The notes: generated by a model not told the origin, from the sequence alone. Positions 25,732 through 35,789 are shown, numbered from the stretch's first letter. The stretch: 64,000 nucleotides of DNA from Postechiella marina (GCF_039538365.1 NZ_BAABCA010000002.1:372001-436000), one strand, 5' to 3'. Numbers and translations: made by a program.

Positions 25732-28700
25732 ATGACTAAAGATAAAAAAGAAAAGAAAGTAAATCAAGAATTTGGTCTATCTACCTGGGCCATTAACAAC
25801 AAAACAACGATGTATGTTTTGATCTTGTTAATTCTTGTTTTAGGAACCGGAGCCTATTTTGGTATGGCTAGAGAGAATTTCCCAGAAATTAAAGAAACAA
25901 AAATATACATTAGCTCTATCTACCCAGGAAATACTGCCGAGGATATAGAAAAGCTGATAACCGACCCTATTGAAGACAAAATAAAAACTGTAAGTAACGT
26001 AGTAGAAATAACCTCAACATCTCAAGAAGATTATTCTATTGTGGTTGTAGAGTTTGACGAAAACATTACTGTTGATGCAGCCAAACAAAAAATAAAAGAT
26101 GAAGTAGATACCGAAACATCTGGCGAAGATTGGCCAACATTTAATGGTGCAAAAGTAGAGCCTAATATTTTCGACCTTAGTATGTCTGAAGAAATCCCTA
26201 TTCTAAATATTAATATCTCTGGAGACTATCCAGTAGATAAGCTTAAAGAATATGGTGAATACCTAGAAGACGAAATAGAAAGTTTACTAGAAATTAAACA
26301 AGTAGACATTCGTGGTGCACAAGAAAAAGAAGTTGAAGTTGCTGTAGATATCTATAAAATGATGGCTGCGCAAGTAAGCTTTAACGACATTATAAACACT
26401 ATAAATAACGAAAACGTTACTATGTCTGCTGGTAATTTAATTTCTAGCGGACAAAGACGTACTATTAGAATTATAGGCGAAATAGAAAAACCCATAGAGC
26501 TTGAGAATTTTGTTGTAAAATCTGAAATGGGTAATTCTATTTACCTAAAAGATATTGCTAAAGTAACGTTTAAAGATGAGGACAAAACAACCTACGCTCG
26601 AGAGTTTGGACATGAAGTTGTAATGCTAGATGTAAAAAAACGTGCGGGAGAAAACATGGTAGATGCTGCCGAAAAAATTAGAGCCATTGTTAACCATGCC
26701 ATAAAAGATGTATTCCCTCCAGACTTAAAAGTTACTATAGCCAACGATCAATCATCAAAAACCATTGGTCAGGTTGACGATTTAGTAAACAACATTATAT
26801 TTGGTATCCTATTAGTTGTTACTGTTTTAATGTTCTTTTTAGGTTTTAAAAACGCCTTGTTTGTTGGTTTTGCCATACCAATGTCTATGTTTATGTCTTT
26901 AATGATATTAGATCTTTTAGGTTACACCATGAACACCATGATTCTTTTTGGTTTAATTATGGGACTTGGTATGCTTGTAGACAACGGAATTGTTGTTGTA
27001 GAAAACGTTTATCGTTTAATGGACGAAGAAGGCATGAGCAGAACCGAAGCAGCTAAAAAAGGTATTGGAGAAATTGCATTCCCTATTATTATATCTACAG
27101 CAACTACGGTAGCTGCATTTATTCCTCTTGGCTTGTGGCCTGGCGTTATGGGGCAATTTATGATATATTTCCCAATAACCTTATCGGTAGTTTTAGGTTC
27201 GTCATTATTTGTTGCTATATTTTTTAACTCGGTTTTAGTATCTCAGTTTATGACTACCGAAGACAAAGACATGCCTGTAAAACAAATTTTAAGAATATCT
27301 GCTATTATTGGTGGTATAGGACTTTTAATTCTAATAGTAGGTGGTAGCTATAGAGGTCTAGGTACTTTAATGATTGTAACAGTTATTATGCTTTGGGCTT
27401 ATCGATTATTTTTAAGAGGATGGTCTAATGCTTTTCAAAATAAAATTTTACCAGTTTGGGAGCGCTTTTACGAAAAGTCACTTCGATTTGCTTTAAGCGG
27501 AAGAAAACCTATTATAATTACAATAGGTACAGTTGCTCTTTTAATTGTAGCATTTATAGGCTTTGGAGCATCTGTTTCTAGTCAGCGTACAAAAGTTGAA
27601 TTTTTTCCAGACAATACGCCAAATCAAATTATTGTTTATATTGAATACCCAGAAGGTACAGACATAAAGAAAACAAATGCCATTACTAAAGATATAGAAG
27701 CACGTGTTTACAACATTTTAAACGACCCAGCCTATATAGACGATTCTGGTTTTAATTTCTTAACAGAAAGTGCTGTTTCTCAAGTAGGAGAAGGTGCAGG
27801 AAACCCACAAACAGATGGTGGATCTGCTGCAGAAATGCCACATCGTAGTAAAATTACAGCTACAATGCGAGAATATAAGTTTAGAGATGGAGCAGATAGT
27901 AACGAGCTACTTAAAAAGGTTCAGGAAGATTTAAAAGATATTTATCCTGGTATTGCCATTTCTGTAGAAAAAGATGCAGTTGGCCCACCTGCAGGATACC
28001 CTATTAATGTTGAATTAGAAGGAGATGACTATGCAGAACTAATTACCACTGCAGAAAAGATGAAAGATTTTATTAACTCTAAAAACATTCAAGGCATAGA
28101 CGAGTTAAAAATAGATGTAAACAAATCTAAACCTTCTATGCAAGTACTAGTCGATAGAAAGAAAGCAGGAGAATTAGGCGTTTCATCTGGTCAAGTAGGT
28201 CAACAACTTCGTAATTCAATTTTTGGAGCAAAGGCAGGTGTTTTTAAAGAAGATGGTGAAGATTATGATATCTATGTTCGCTTCAACAAAGAAAACAGAT
28301 ATAATACCAGCGCATTATTTAATCAAAAAATCACTTTTAGAGATATGGCTTCGGGGCAAGTAAAAGAAGTTCCTGTATCTACCGTAGCCAAACAGTCCAA
28401 CAACTCAGGCTTTAGTGCTATTAAGCATAAAGACGTTAAGCGTGTTGTAACCTTATATTCTGCATTAGCTCCTGGCTTTACAGATGCTACAGCAATAGTT
28501 TCTAAAATTCAGAACGAGATGCAAAGTTTTGAAGAAAAACCAAACACTGTAAAAATAGATTACACTGGCCAAATAGAAGAGCAAGAAACACAAATGGCTT
28601 TCTTAATGGGTGCATTTTTTACAGGTTTAGGCTTAATTTTCTTCATATTAATATTTCAATTTAACTCCATTTCTAAGCCTGGTATTATTATGCTAGCCAT

Positions 28701-29247
28701 ATTTTTAAGTTTAATTGGTGTGTTTGGCGGTATTGTTGCAACAGGAAGTTCTTTTGTTATTATGATGACCATGATGGGTATTATTTCGCTTGCTGGTATT
28801 GTTGTAAATAACGGTGTGGTACTTTTAGATTATACCCAACTTTTAATTGACAGAAAGAAAGTTGAACACGATTTAGAAGATGATGCCTATATAGAAAACG
28901 ACGAGCTTTTAGAAGCCATTATTAAAGGAGGAAAAGCACGTTTACGCCCTGTATTACTAACAGCTATAACAACCATTTTAGGGTTAATTCCTTTAGCAAC
29001 TGGACTTAACATTAACTTCTTTACACTATTTAGTGAGTTTGACCCTAATATTTATACAGGAGGAGATAATGTTATTTTCTGGGGGCCACTAGCCTGGACA
29101 GTAATTTATGGTTTATTTATTGCTACATTCTTAACTTTAATTGTAGTTCCTATTTTATTCTATTTGGTAACTAAATTTAAAATGTGGATTTATAGCAATA
29201 GAGCAGCAAAATATTCGCAAATAGAAAATATTAAAGGCAATATATAA
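25732..29247 (+). CDS. RND-family efflux transporter, enlarged AcrB-type permease
   Basis: 1171-residue inner-membrane proton-driven pump. The first helix and porter domain (GNTAEDIEKLITDPIED), the TM4 region GLGMLVDNGIVVVENVY (one Asp kept, the second of the AcrB Asp pair is Asn) and the second-half counterpart SLAGIVVNNGVVLLDY are clear. It is over 100 residues longer than AcrB: residues about 505-583 include two extra hydrophobic segments after TM6, and another insert (FSEFDPNIYTGGDNVIFW) precedes the last helix. Substrate unknown. It is the last gene of the operon. Confidence 0.93.
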   Translation: MTKDKKEKKVNQEFGLSTWAINNKTTMYVLILLILVLGTGAYFGMARENFPEIKETKIYISSIYPGNTAEDIEKLITDPIEDKIKTVSNVVEITSTSQEDYSIVVVEFDENITVDAAKQKIKDEVDTETSGEDWPTFNGAKVEPNIFDLSMSEEIPILNINISGDYPVDKLKEYGEYLEDEIESLLEIKQVDIRGAQEKEVEVAVDIYKMMAAQVSFNDIINTINNENVTMSAGNLISSGQRRTIRIIGEIEKPIELENFVVKSEMGNSIYLKDIAKVTFKDEDKTTYAREFGHEVVMLDVKKRAGENMVDAAEKIRAIVNHAIKDVFPPDLKVTIANDQSSKTIGQVDDLVNNIIFGILLVVTVLMFFLGFKNALFVGFAIPMSMFMSLMILDLLGYTMNTMILFGLIMGLGMLVDNGIVVVENVYRLMDEEGMSRTEAAKKGIGEIAFPIIISTATTVAAFIPLGLWPGVMGQFMIYFPITLSVVLGSSLFVAIFFNSVLVSQFMTTEDKDMPVKQILRISAIIGGIGLLILIVGGSYRGLGTLMIVTVIMLWAYRLFLRGWSNAFQNKILPVWERFYEKSLRFALSGRKPIIITIGTVALLIVAFIGFGASVSSQRTKVEFFPDNTPNQIIVYIEYPEGTDIKKTNAITKDIEARVYNILNDPAYIDDSGFNFLTESAVSQVGEGAGNPQTDGGSAAEMPHRSKITATMREYKFRDGADSNELLKKVQEDLKDIYPGIAISVEKDAVGPPAGYPINVELEGDDYAELITTAEKMKDFINSKNIQGIDELKIDVNKSKPSMQVLVDRKKAGELGVSSGQVGQQLRNSIFGAKAGVFKEDGEDYDIYVRFNKENRYNTSALFNQKITFRDMASGQVKEVPVSTVAKQSNNSGFSAIKHKDVKRVVTLYSALAPGFTDATAIVSKIQNEMQSFEEKPNTVKIDYTGQIEEQETQMAFLMGAFFTGLGLIFFILIFQFNSISKPGIIMLAIFLSLIGVFGGIVATGSSFVIMMTMMGIISLAGIVVNNGVVLLDYTQLLIDRKKVEHDLEDDAYIENDELLEAIIKGGKARLRPVLLTAITTILGLIPLATGLNINFFTLFSEFDPNIYTGGDNVIFWGPLAWTVIYGLFIATFLTLIVVPILFYLVTKFKMWIYSNRAAKYSQIENIKGNI

Positions 29248-29289
29248 GTACAAACAATTTTAATTGGTGACTAATTCAATTGATTGCGA

Positions 29290-29330
29290 AAGCCCAGATA
29301 TTCTTAAATGAAGCTCTGGGTTTTTATTTT
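29290..29330 (+). terminator. Terminator after the RND pump gene
   Basis: AAGCCCAGA (29290-29298) pairs with TCTGGGTTT (29315-29323, one G-U pair) and is followed by a T-rich tail. Confidence 0.7.
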
Positions 29331-29415
29331 ATGTATTTCACCGATTATAAATAAAAAATTCAATCCGATTTAACGAAAAAAGAAACACTTAAATTAATTA
29401 AACAAAGCTTTTATT

Positions 29416-29423
29416 TAGCTTTG
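29416..29423 (+). promoter_or_regulatory. -7 box without a downstream ORF
   Basis: TAGCTTTG followed by C fits TAnnTTTG. No plus-strand gene follows before the terminator at 29523, so it may serve the candidate small RNA. No TTG at -33 is obvious. Confidence 0.4.
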
Positions 29424-29429
29424 CACGCT

Positions 29430-29550
29430 ACAAAAAATTCGCTTTCGAATTACAGCTAGAACTACTAGTTGTTTACAAGAATCCTTGTTTTTTCCCTAAA
29501 TAAGGGTTGATTAATAGTGATGAAAGCCTTGGTTTATACTAAGGCTTTTT
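29430..29550 (+). ncRNA. Candidate small RNA of about 120 nt
   Basis: The stretch between the -7 box at 29416 and a terminator at 29523-29550 has no ORF on the plus strand. It contains a perfect hairpin AATTCG-CTTT-CGAATT (29436-29451) and a CCCT-AAATA-AGGG element near 29493, and ends in AAAGCCTTGG/CTAAGGCTTT (29523-29532 with 29539-29548, one G-U) plus T5. It sits in a 396-base gap between convergent genes. I do not recognise the family; the call rests only on the promoter-hairpin-terminator order. Confidence 0.35.
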
Positions 29551-29580
29551 GATTTTAATTAAAAAAGATATATTTAAAAC

Positions 29581-29618
29581 AAAAATCTCCAAGAATTAAA
29601 TAAGTCTTGGAGATTTTT
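29581..29618. terminator. Bidirectional terminator between sRNA candidate and TonB receptor
   Basis: A perfect 14-bp stem: AAAAATCTCCAAGA (29581-29594) with TCTTGGAGATTTTT (29605-29618), loop of 10. It would end the minus-strand receptor transcript and stop plus-strand read-through. Confidence 0.85.
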
Positions 29619-29643
29619 TATAAACTTAAAACAGCAATATTTC

Positions 29644-32583
29644 TTATTTTAGATTAAAAGTAAGTCTTCCAAAAACATAACGTCCGTTATTACCAAATTG
29701 AGATACACGACGTGAGTATACAAATTGATTACTAGATGTTAAATATCCTGGTAACTCGTCTGGATAAACATCTAATAAGTTATTGGCTCCAACAGTTAAT
29801 CTTACAGCTTCACTAAAATTATAGCCTATTGTTAAATCTGTTACTACGTTAGATCCAATTTCTGGATGTCCACCTTCTGTTAAAGTTCCTGTATCGAAAA
29901 CACTACCAAAAAATGCATTTCTTAAAAAGAAATTCCAATCTCCCATATCTAAACTATGAGTCAAATTAGCTTTTACTCTTGGTACAGCAAGCTCTAAATA
30001 CACTCTAGAACCTTCATCGAAATAATTATCTAACAAACCAGCTGCTGTTAAAATATCACTTCCTTTAGTTGCTCCCACTTTTTTAGTTTTAGAGTAAGTT
30101 GCAGCTAAATTATTGGTTAAACGTCCTTTACCAACATTAGCTTTATGACTAATAACCACGTCTAAACCTTTAGTTTCTGTATCTATAGCATTAGCAAAAA
30201 ATGCCGCTTGACCTATTCCTAAATTAGTAAAAATACTAGCTAACTGAGATCCATCATTAGGATTACCAAAGTTACCTGTATATGTAATTCTATCGTCTAT
30301 AGCTATAAAGTAACCATCTATAGTTATAGTTAAATTAGCATCCGGAATTTTAGAAGTAAACCCTAAACTAGCATTAAAAGATGTTTCTTCTTTTAACTTA
30401 GGAATACCAAATAACTCTGCTGCTCTAGAGTTATTTGTAAAAGTACCTACCTCTTGAGCTATACCTTGATCGTTAAACAATGTATTAGATTTACTATAAA
30501 ACTGTTGGTGCAACGAAGGGGCTCTAAAGCCTGTACTTAAAGCCCCTCTTATATTAGTATTATCACTTAACTTATAGCGCATAGCTAACTTACCGTTAAG
30601 TGTGCTTCCAAAATCGCTAAAATCTTCGAAACGTACAGCTGCACTTACTAAAAATTCTTCGGTTAAATCTGCCTCTACATCAACATATAAAGCCATACTA
30701 TTTCTTTTAGTATCCACAGCATTTTCTGGTGTAAACCCAGAAAACACTTGCGCCCCTGCGCTAGCTTGGTTTCCAAAAAAGTCTGTTACTTGTAAAGTAG
30801 GATCTCCTGCTGCAGCTGCAGTTTCTACCTCTGCATTAACATCGTACTTAGCATAAGAAGACTCTTCGCCAGCTTCTATAAAGAAGTTTTCTACACGATA
30901 CTCTGCTCCAAAAGCTAAGTTTAAGCCAGACATAACATCATCGTAAAACTTAGACATATCGAAATTAACAGTGTTTTGTTGAAACCCATTAAGACCTGCA
31001 TCAAACTCTGTTGGAGACGATGCTTGTAAATAAAAGTTTGTTGTATTTGTTATATTGTAAGCAAACGTGTTTTTACCCCAAGTATGAGATAAATCGATGT
31101 TCCAATCATTAATTTTTCCAGAAATACCAAAACCTAAAGATTTATCAATAATATCTGACTCAATGTTAGGTAAAAATCCATTGATATAAGACAAAGTATT
31201 ACCTCTACCCGAGCTATGCCCAGGTGTTCTATAAAAACCGGAAGCATCACCATGACGATAAGATAGACCACCAAAAGCATATAACTTAGCTTCATTCTCA
31301 TCATCACCAAAAGGAATTTCTAAATTACCCATAAATTGGCCTTGATCCAAACCAGATTGACCAACACTCATGTTATAATCGTTACGTGTTTGCCCTCTAG
31401 CTGCTAATTCTGCATCGGTTACATCTAAACCAGTTAAAATACCTGTGTTTTGGTCTCCTGTTGCCATATTATATCCAGACAACTGCTCTATAGTGGTTGC
31501 TCCTGCAATTTGAGATTGTAAAGTTGCATCAAAATGACTAACTTGAGATGCATAATTTTGAATCGCACTTAAATCTGTTCTTAAGTCTGATAAATTAAAT
31601 CCGTCTTGGTAAGCTTGCCATTCTATAGCGTTATATGCATGAAAAAGGCTTCCACTATTAGCTCTTGCTCTAGATGTACGCTCACGAGTTGTTAACGAAC
31701 CAGTCATGTTAATATACCCGCCATTATCGCCTAAAGGAATACCATAATTTAAATCAATTTGTGTTTTTTCTCCATCGGTACCTCCATCGTGATCGTTACC
31801 ATTTTTAGACATATTTGCTCCTGTTGTTACAGCTGCAGTTAACTCGTTAACATTGTTTTTTAATACAATATTAATAACACCCGCAATAGCATCAGATCCA
31901 TATTGAGCTGCTGCACCATCTCTTAAAACCTCTATTCTTTTTATAGAAGCAGCAGGAATTGCATTTAAATCTGTACCCACAGATCCACGACCAGGCGTAC
32001 CATTTACGTTTACCAAAGACGATGTATGTCTTCTTTTACCATTAACCAAAACCAATACTTGATCTGGCCCTAAACCTCTTAACTGTGCAGGATCGATATG
32101 ATCTGTACCATCTGCAACCGTTTGGGTGTTAGATGAAAATGAAGGTGCCACATAATTTAATATTTGTGTTACAGATACTTGTGGTCCAGCAGTTGCTAAA
32201 TCGGCCATATCAATAACATCAACAGGCACAGCTGTATCTACAGCTGTTCTACTCGGGTTTCTAGACCCTACTAGCATAACAGCGTCTAGCGCTACTCCTG
32301 CTTTCATTACAACATTTACAGTGCTACTAGAAACAACAATTTCTTGTGTATCATAACCAACATACGAAAACACTAAAGTATCTCCATTGCTAGCGTTTAC
32401 GCTATAATTACCATCAAAATCTGTTGTAGATCCTGTTGTTGTCCCTTTTACAATAACCGACACTCCAGGTAATGGACCCGAATCGTCTGTAATTGTTCCC
32501 GAAACCTCTTGAGCATCAATGTAACTTGACATCCCAAAAAACATTAAAAACATTAATAAATTTAATCGTAAAGCTTTAATCAT
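29644..32583 (-). CDS. TonB-dependent receptor (paralog 1), substrate unknown
   Basis: 979-residue outer-membrane receptor. Signal peptide to about residue 24, carboxypeptidase-regulatory-like domain (about 25-105, DDSGPLPGVSVIVKGTTTGS), plug with RGLGPDQVLVLVNGKRRH and VLRDGAAAQYGSDAIAGV, and a large barrel with the TonB-family C-terminus YVFGRLTFNLK. No SusD partner is present, so it is not a typical SusC. The neighbouring gene is a clear paralog with the same N-terminal architecture and upstream leader. Confidence 0.93.
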   Translation of the reverse strand: MIKALRLNLLMFLMFFGMSSYIDAQEVSGTITDDSGPLPGVSVIVKGTTTGSTTDFDGNYSVNASNGDTLVFSYVGYDTQEIVVSSSTVNVVMKAGVALDAVMLVGSRNPSRTAVDTAVPVDVIDMADLATAGPQVSVTQILNYVAPSFSSNTQTVADGTDHIDPAQLRGLGPDQVLVLVNGKRRHTSSLVNVNGTPGRGSVGTDLNAIPAASIKRIEVLRDGAAAQYGSDAIAGVINIVLKNNVNELTAAVTTGANMSKNGNDHDGGTDGEKTQIDLNYGIPLGDNGGYINMTGSLTTRERTSRARANSGSLFHAYNAIEWQAYQDGFNLSDLRTDLSAIQNYASQVSHFDATLQSQIAGATTIEQLSGYNMATGDQNTGILTGLDVTDAELAARGQTRNDYNMSVGQSGLDQGQFMGNLEIPFGDDENEAKLYAFGGLSYRHGDASGFYRTPGHSSGRGNTLSYINGFLPNIESDIIDKSLGFGISGKINDWNIDLSHTWGKNTFAYNITNTTNFYLQASSPTEFDAGLNGFQQNTVNFDMSKFYDDVMSGLNLAFGAEYRVENFFIEAGEESSYAKYDVNAEVETAAAAGDPTLQVTDFFGNQASAGAQVFSGFTPENAVDTKRNSMALYVDVEADLTEEFLVSAAVRFEDFSDFGSTLNGKLAMRYKLSDNTNIRGALSTGFRAPSLHQQFYSKSNTLFNDQGIAQEVGTFTNNSRAAELFGIPKLKEETSFNASLGFTSKIPDANLTITIDGYFIAIDDRITYTGNFGNPNDGSQLASIFTNLGIGQAAFFANAIDTETKGLDVVISHKANVGKGRLTNNLAATYSKTKKVGATKGSDILTAAGLLDNYFDEGSRVYLELAVPRVKANLTHSLDMGDWNFFLRNAFFGSVFDTGTLTEGGHPEIGSNVVTDLTIGYNFSEAVRLTVGANNLLDVYPDELPGYLTSSNQFVYSRRVSQFGNNGRYVFGRLTFNLK

Positions 32584-32596
32584 AATATTTATAAAT

Positions 32597-32630
32597 TTGA
32601 ATTAGTTCTAGCTAATATATGCATATTATC
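32597..32630 (-). promoter_or_regulatory. Conserved leader element of TonB receptor paralog 1
   Basis: 34 bases that match the element at 35518-35551 at 30 positions. On the plus strand it contains ATTAG-N6-CTAAT (TTCTAG as spacer), i.e. TTAG-N6-CTAA, the same core as the operator at 14185. It lies 14 bases before the receptor ATG. Confidence 0.5.
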
Positions 32631-32755
32631 GATGAATTAGGCTACACAACCTCATAATATTACTCTTGAAAATGATTTTTTAACACAAAAAAAAGAGAAA
32701 ATCAGAAAAATACATAGCAATATAGGGCAATAACTAAGAATTTATTAAAAAGAAG

Positions 32756-32795
32756 AAACCCCACAATTTAGCAAAAAAACTAAATTATGGGGTTT
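32756..32795 (-). terminator. Terminator between the tandem TonB receptors
   Basis: AAACCCCACAATTTAG (32756-32771) pairs with CTAAATTATGGGGTTT (32780-32795) with a single mismatch. It closes the upstream receptor (minus strand), showing that the two paralogs are separate transcripts. Confidence 0.8.
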
Positions 32796-32823
32796 TAAAT
32801 TAAATATTATGTATGATAAATAC

Positions 32824-35502
32824 TTAAAACTTAAATGCTAAACTTGCATTTATAACCGTACCATTAAATCCAAATTGGTTTACTTCCCATGGGTATCTAA
32901 AACGACCCCCAAGATCTGTAACAAAATCACCTTTGGTATCAATTTCGTCAGGGTAAACATCAAGTAAGTTGTTTACAGAAATAGTACCAGAAAGTTTTTG
33001 ATTAAACTCGTAACCAATAATTAAATCGGTAATTACCTTACCTGCAAAAGTTTGATCGAAATCTGCATCATCTGTAGGCAATGGTCCATTTCCTAAATCG
33101 GCACCATTTAATCCATTATTAGCATGTTGCCAGCTAACCTCTCCAAAATAGGTGTTATTTAAAATAAAGTTCCACTTATTTAAATCGTAATCTAAACCTA
33201 ATAATACTTTAGATTTTGGCCTAGATGATGTAATTCTAGATTGCTCTTTTCTATTAAATATATCGTACCCATTTTGAGCCAATAATTCTGGTGTATCAAT
33301 CTCTCCTTCTATTGTAGTCTCATTAAAGTTTGCTGCTAATGTAGCATTTAACATACCATCACCAAGACCTATATTAGTATAATTAACAACTAAATCTACC
33401 CCAGAAGTATTTGTATTTACAGCATTAACAAAGAATTTTAATGTTGTAATAGAATTATCTAACAACACTTGTTCCACAGGATTTGTTGTAGAATCATCTC
33501 CATCAGTTCCTATTTCACCTGTAAATAAAACACGATCGTCTACTTTTACATTATAGAAATCAGCAGATACCGATAAGTTTGGTTTAATTTTATAAGTAAT
33601 ACCAGCCGATAAGTTTTGCGATGTTTCAGCTGTTAATTGTGGCACCCCTAAATCTTCTCTAATTATAGGATCTACATTATTAAACGTTCCTTGGTTAGAA
33701 ATAGACCCACCAGACACTAATGTTTGCACATTACTTAAATATATTTGGTGTAAAGATGGCGCTCTAAAACCGGTACTGTAAGAAGCTCTTATAGCTCCTT
33801 TATCTCCTAAAGAGTAACGACCACTTACCTTCCATGATACATTATCTCCAAAATCACTAAAATCCTCATAACGAATGGCACCTCCAATTAATAACTCCTC
33901 AGTTGGCTCCCACTCTAAATCTCCATAAACACCATAGTTATTTCTATCGGCGCGTACAGCATTAGATGGCTGTAAACCAGGAAAAGATTGAGCTCCACCA
34001 TTTCCTGTAGGATTAAAATAAGATGCAGGATCACCTGCTCTTGCTGAAAAATTTTCATTTTTAACCTCTGCTCCAAAAGCAATATTTACTTGTCCTAAAC
34101 TTCTAGAAAAATCTAAATTTGCTAAAGTATTACTAAATGTATAACCTCCTACGTTAAACTCGGTAGGGCTATTAGCTCCTAAATCAATATTTAAAGTGTT
34201 GTTTACTTCATAATCTATTCTATTTCTTCCGTAAGTTCCGCTTAAGTCTACATCAAAATTTAACATTTTCCATTTTACACCTGCTGTTAAGTTGTTATCT
34301 AAAACATCGGTTTCAAAAGTAGGCTGAAATCCTTGGTAATCTGTTCCTGCTTCGTGTAATAAATTATGAGGGTCTCCAACCCAATAAGGTGCTCTGTATA
34401 AGGCAAAACTTTTTCCTTGTCTAGTAGTTACACCACCAAAAGTATAAAACTCACCAGAATTATTTTTAAAAGGAATTCCAGCATTAAAAAATAAATCAAG
34501 CTTTTTTAATTCTGGCTGACCAACATTCATTCCTAATTCTGGATTTTCAGCTAACCAACTTCCCCAAGTTGGATCGTCTGCAGCTACACCAAATAAAACA
34601 TCGCTCCCAGGACTTCCAGGTCTATTAGTTTTTTCTTGTTCGTAATAACCAGCAGTAATATTTAAATAACCACCGTTCTCTCCAGTTAAACCTGTGTTTA
34701 AATCTATTCCGTAGTTAAATCCGTCTCCTTCAGTAGTAATACCAGATTTCACATTTACAGATGTATATTTTACATTTTTCTTTAAAACCATATTAATTAC
34801 CCCTGCAATCGCATCAGATCCGTATTGAGCAGAAGCTCCATCTCTTAAAACTTCTACACGCTCTATAGCTGCTGCAGGAATACTTTTTAAATCTACACCA
34901 ACCTCTCCTTTTCCAGGTGTATCGTTAATGTAAACTAATGCACTTTGGTTTTTACGTTTTCCATTTACTAAAACCAAAGTTCTACTTGGGCCCAAGCCTC
35001 TTAAATCTGCTGGATCAAAATGCGCTGTAGCATCAGATATTGATTGAGTAGTCGAGTTAAAAGAAGGCACTTTATAAGTTAACATTTTATCTACAGTTGG
35101 CTGCCCTGTTTTTTGCATTTCTTCTAATCCAATATTATCAATTGGCACTGGAGAATCTAAAATTGTTCTAGGTTTAGCTCTATTTCCTGTAAGTACAACT
35201 GCATCTAAAGCAACACCTGCTTTCATTGTAACATTTACTTTATTACCAGAAACAACAATTTCTTGCGAGTCGTAACCTACATAAGAAAACACTAATGTAG
35301 ATCCGCTACTGGCGCTTACACTATAATTACCATCAAAATCTGTAGTTGTACCAGTGCTAGTGCCTTTTACAATAACAGACACACCTGGCAATGGGCCAGA
35401 ATCGTCGGTAACAGTTCCAGAAACTTCTTGAGCTTCTATGATACTTGACACCCCTAAGAACATCAAAAACATTAATAATTTTAAATGTAAAATTTTAGTC
35501 AT
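32824..35502 (-). CDS. TonB-dependent receptor (paralog 2), substrate unknown
   Basis: 892-residue receptor built like paralog 1: signal peptide, regulatory-like domain (DDSGPLPGVSVIVKGTSTGT), plug with LRGLGPSRTLVLVNGKRK and VLRDGASAQYGSDAIAGV, and barrel ending ASLAFKF. The first about 100 residues are nearly identical to paralog 1, while the barrels diverge, which suggests duplication and then change of ligand. No SusD-type gene accompanies it. Substrate cannot be told from sequence. Confidence 0.93.
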   Translation of the reverse strand: MTKILHLKLLMFLMFLGVSSIIEAQEVSGTVTDDSGPLPGVSVIVKGTSTGTTTDFDGNYSVSASSGSTLVFSYVGYDSQEIVVSGNKVNVTMKAGVALDAVVLTGNRAKPRTILDSPVPIDNIGLEEMQKTGQPTVDKMLTYKVPSFNSTTQSISDATAHFDPADLRGLGPSRTLVLVNGKRKNQSALVYINDTPGKGEVGVDLKSIPAAAIERVEVLRDGASAQYGSDAIAGVINMVLKKNVKYTSVNVKSGITTEGDGFNYGIDLNTGLTGENGGYLNITAGYYEQEKTNRPGSPGSDVLFGVAADDPTWGSWLAENPELGMNVGQPELKKLDLFFNAGIPFKNNSGEFYTFGGVTTRQGKSFALYRAPYWVGDPHNLLHEAGTDYQGFQPTFETDVLDNNLTAGVKWKMLNFDVDLSGTYGRNRIDYEVNNTLNIDLGANSPTEFNVGGYTFSNTLANLDFSRSLGQVNIAFGAEVKNENFSARAGDPASYFNPTGNGGAQSFPGLQPSNAVRADRNNYGVYGDLEWEPTEELLIGGAIRYEDFSDFGDNVSWKVSGRYSLGDKGAIRASYSTGFRAPSLHQIYLSNVQTLVSGGSISNQGTFNNVDPIIREDLGVPQLTAETSQNLSAGITYKIKPNLSVSADFYNVKVDDRVLFTGEIGTDGDDSTTNPVEQVLLDNSITTLKFFVNAVNTNTSGVDLVVNYTNIGLGDGMLNATLAANFNETTIEGEIDTPELLAQNGYDIFNRKEQSRITSSRPKSKVLLGLDYDLNKWNFILNNTYFGEVSWQHANNGLNGADLGNGPLPTDDADFDQTFAGKVITDLIIGYEFNQKLSGTISVNNLLDVYPDEIDTKGDFVTDLGGRFRYPWEVNQFGFNGTVINASLAFKF

Positions 35503-35517
35503 AATTTTTAAGTAATT

Positions 35518-35551
35518 TTGAATTAGTTAATGCTAATATATACATATTATC
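35518..35551 (-). promoter_or_regulatory. Conserved leader element of TonB receptor paralog 2
   Basis: Differs from 32597-32630 at 4 of 34 positions. It keeps ATTAG-N6-CTAAT (spacer TTAATG): the arms are invariant while three of six spacer bases changed, as expected for a protein-binding dyad. It lies 15 bases before the ATG. Confidence 0.5.
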
Positions 35552-35789
35552 ATGTTTTTAACAAAAATTAACACTAAAGATTATTACTAAAACGTAGTTT
35601 TTTATCAAAAAATAAACTCCAAACTTTACAAATTAACATTTTTACAGTTAAAAAAATACGAAAATGCCAAACCAAACATCAAACACCACCAATAATACCG
35701 TAATACCCTACAAATCAAAATAAACAGACTTTATTATTTATATGTATTAAAAAAAAGCAACAAAAAATTATTCATCTGTACTAATTAGT

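Noticed and set aside
29248..29643. Possible remnants of a mobile element between the RND operon and the TonB receptor
   Set aside because: No transposase fragment, direct repeats or terminal inverted repeats; the hairpins are better explained as terminators.
29644..35502. SusC/SusD-type polysaccharide utilisation locus
   Set aside because: The two receptors share the SusC-like N-terminal domain, but there is no SusD lipoprotein, glycoside hydrolase or hybrid sensor nearby.
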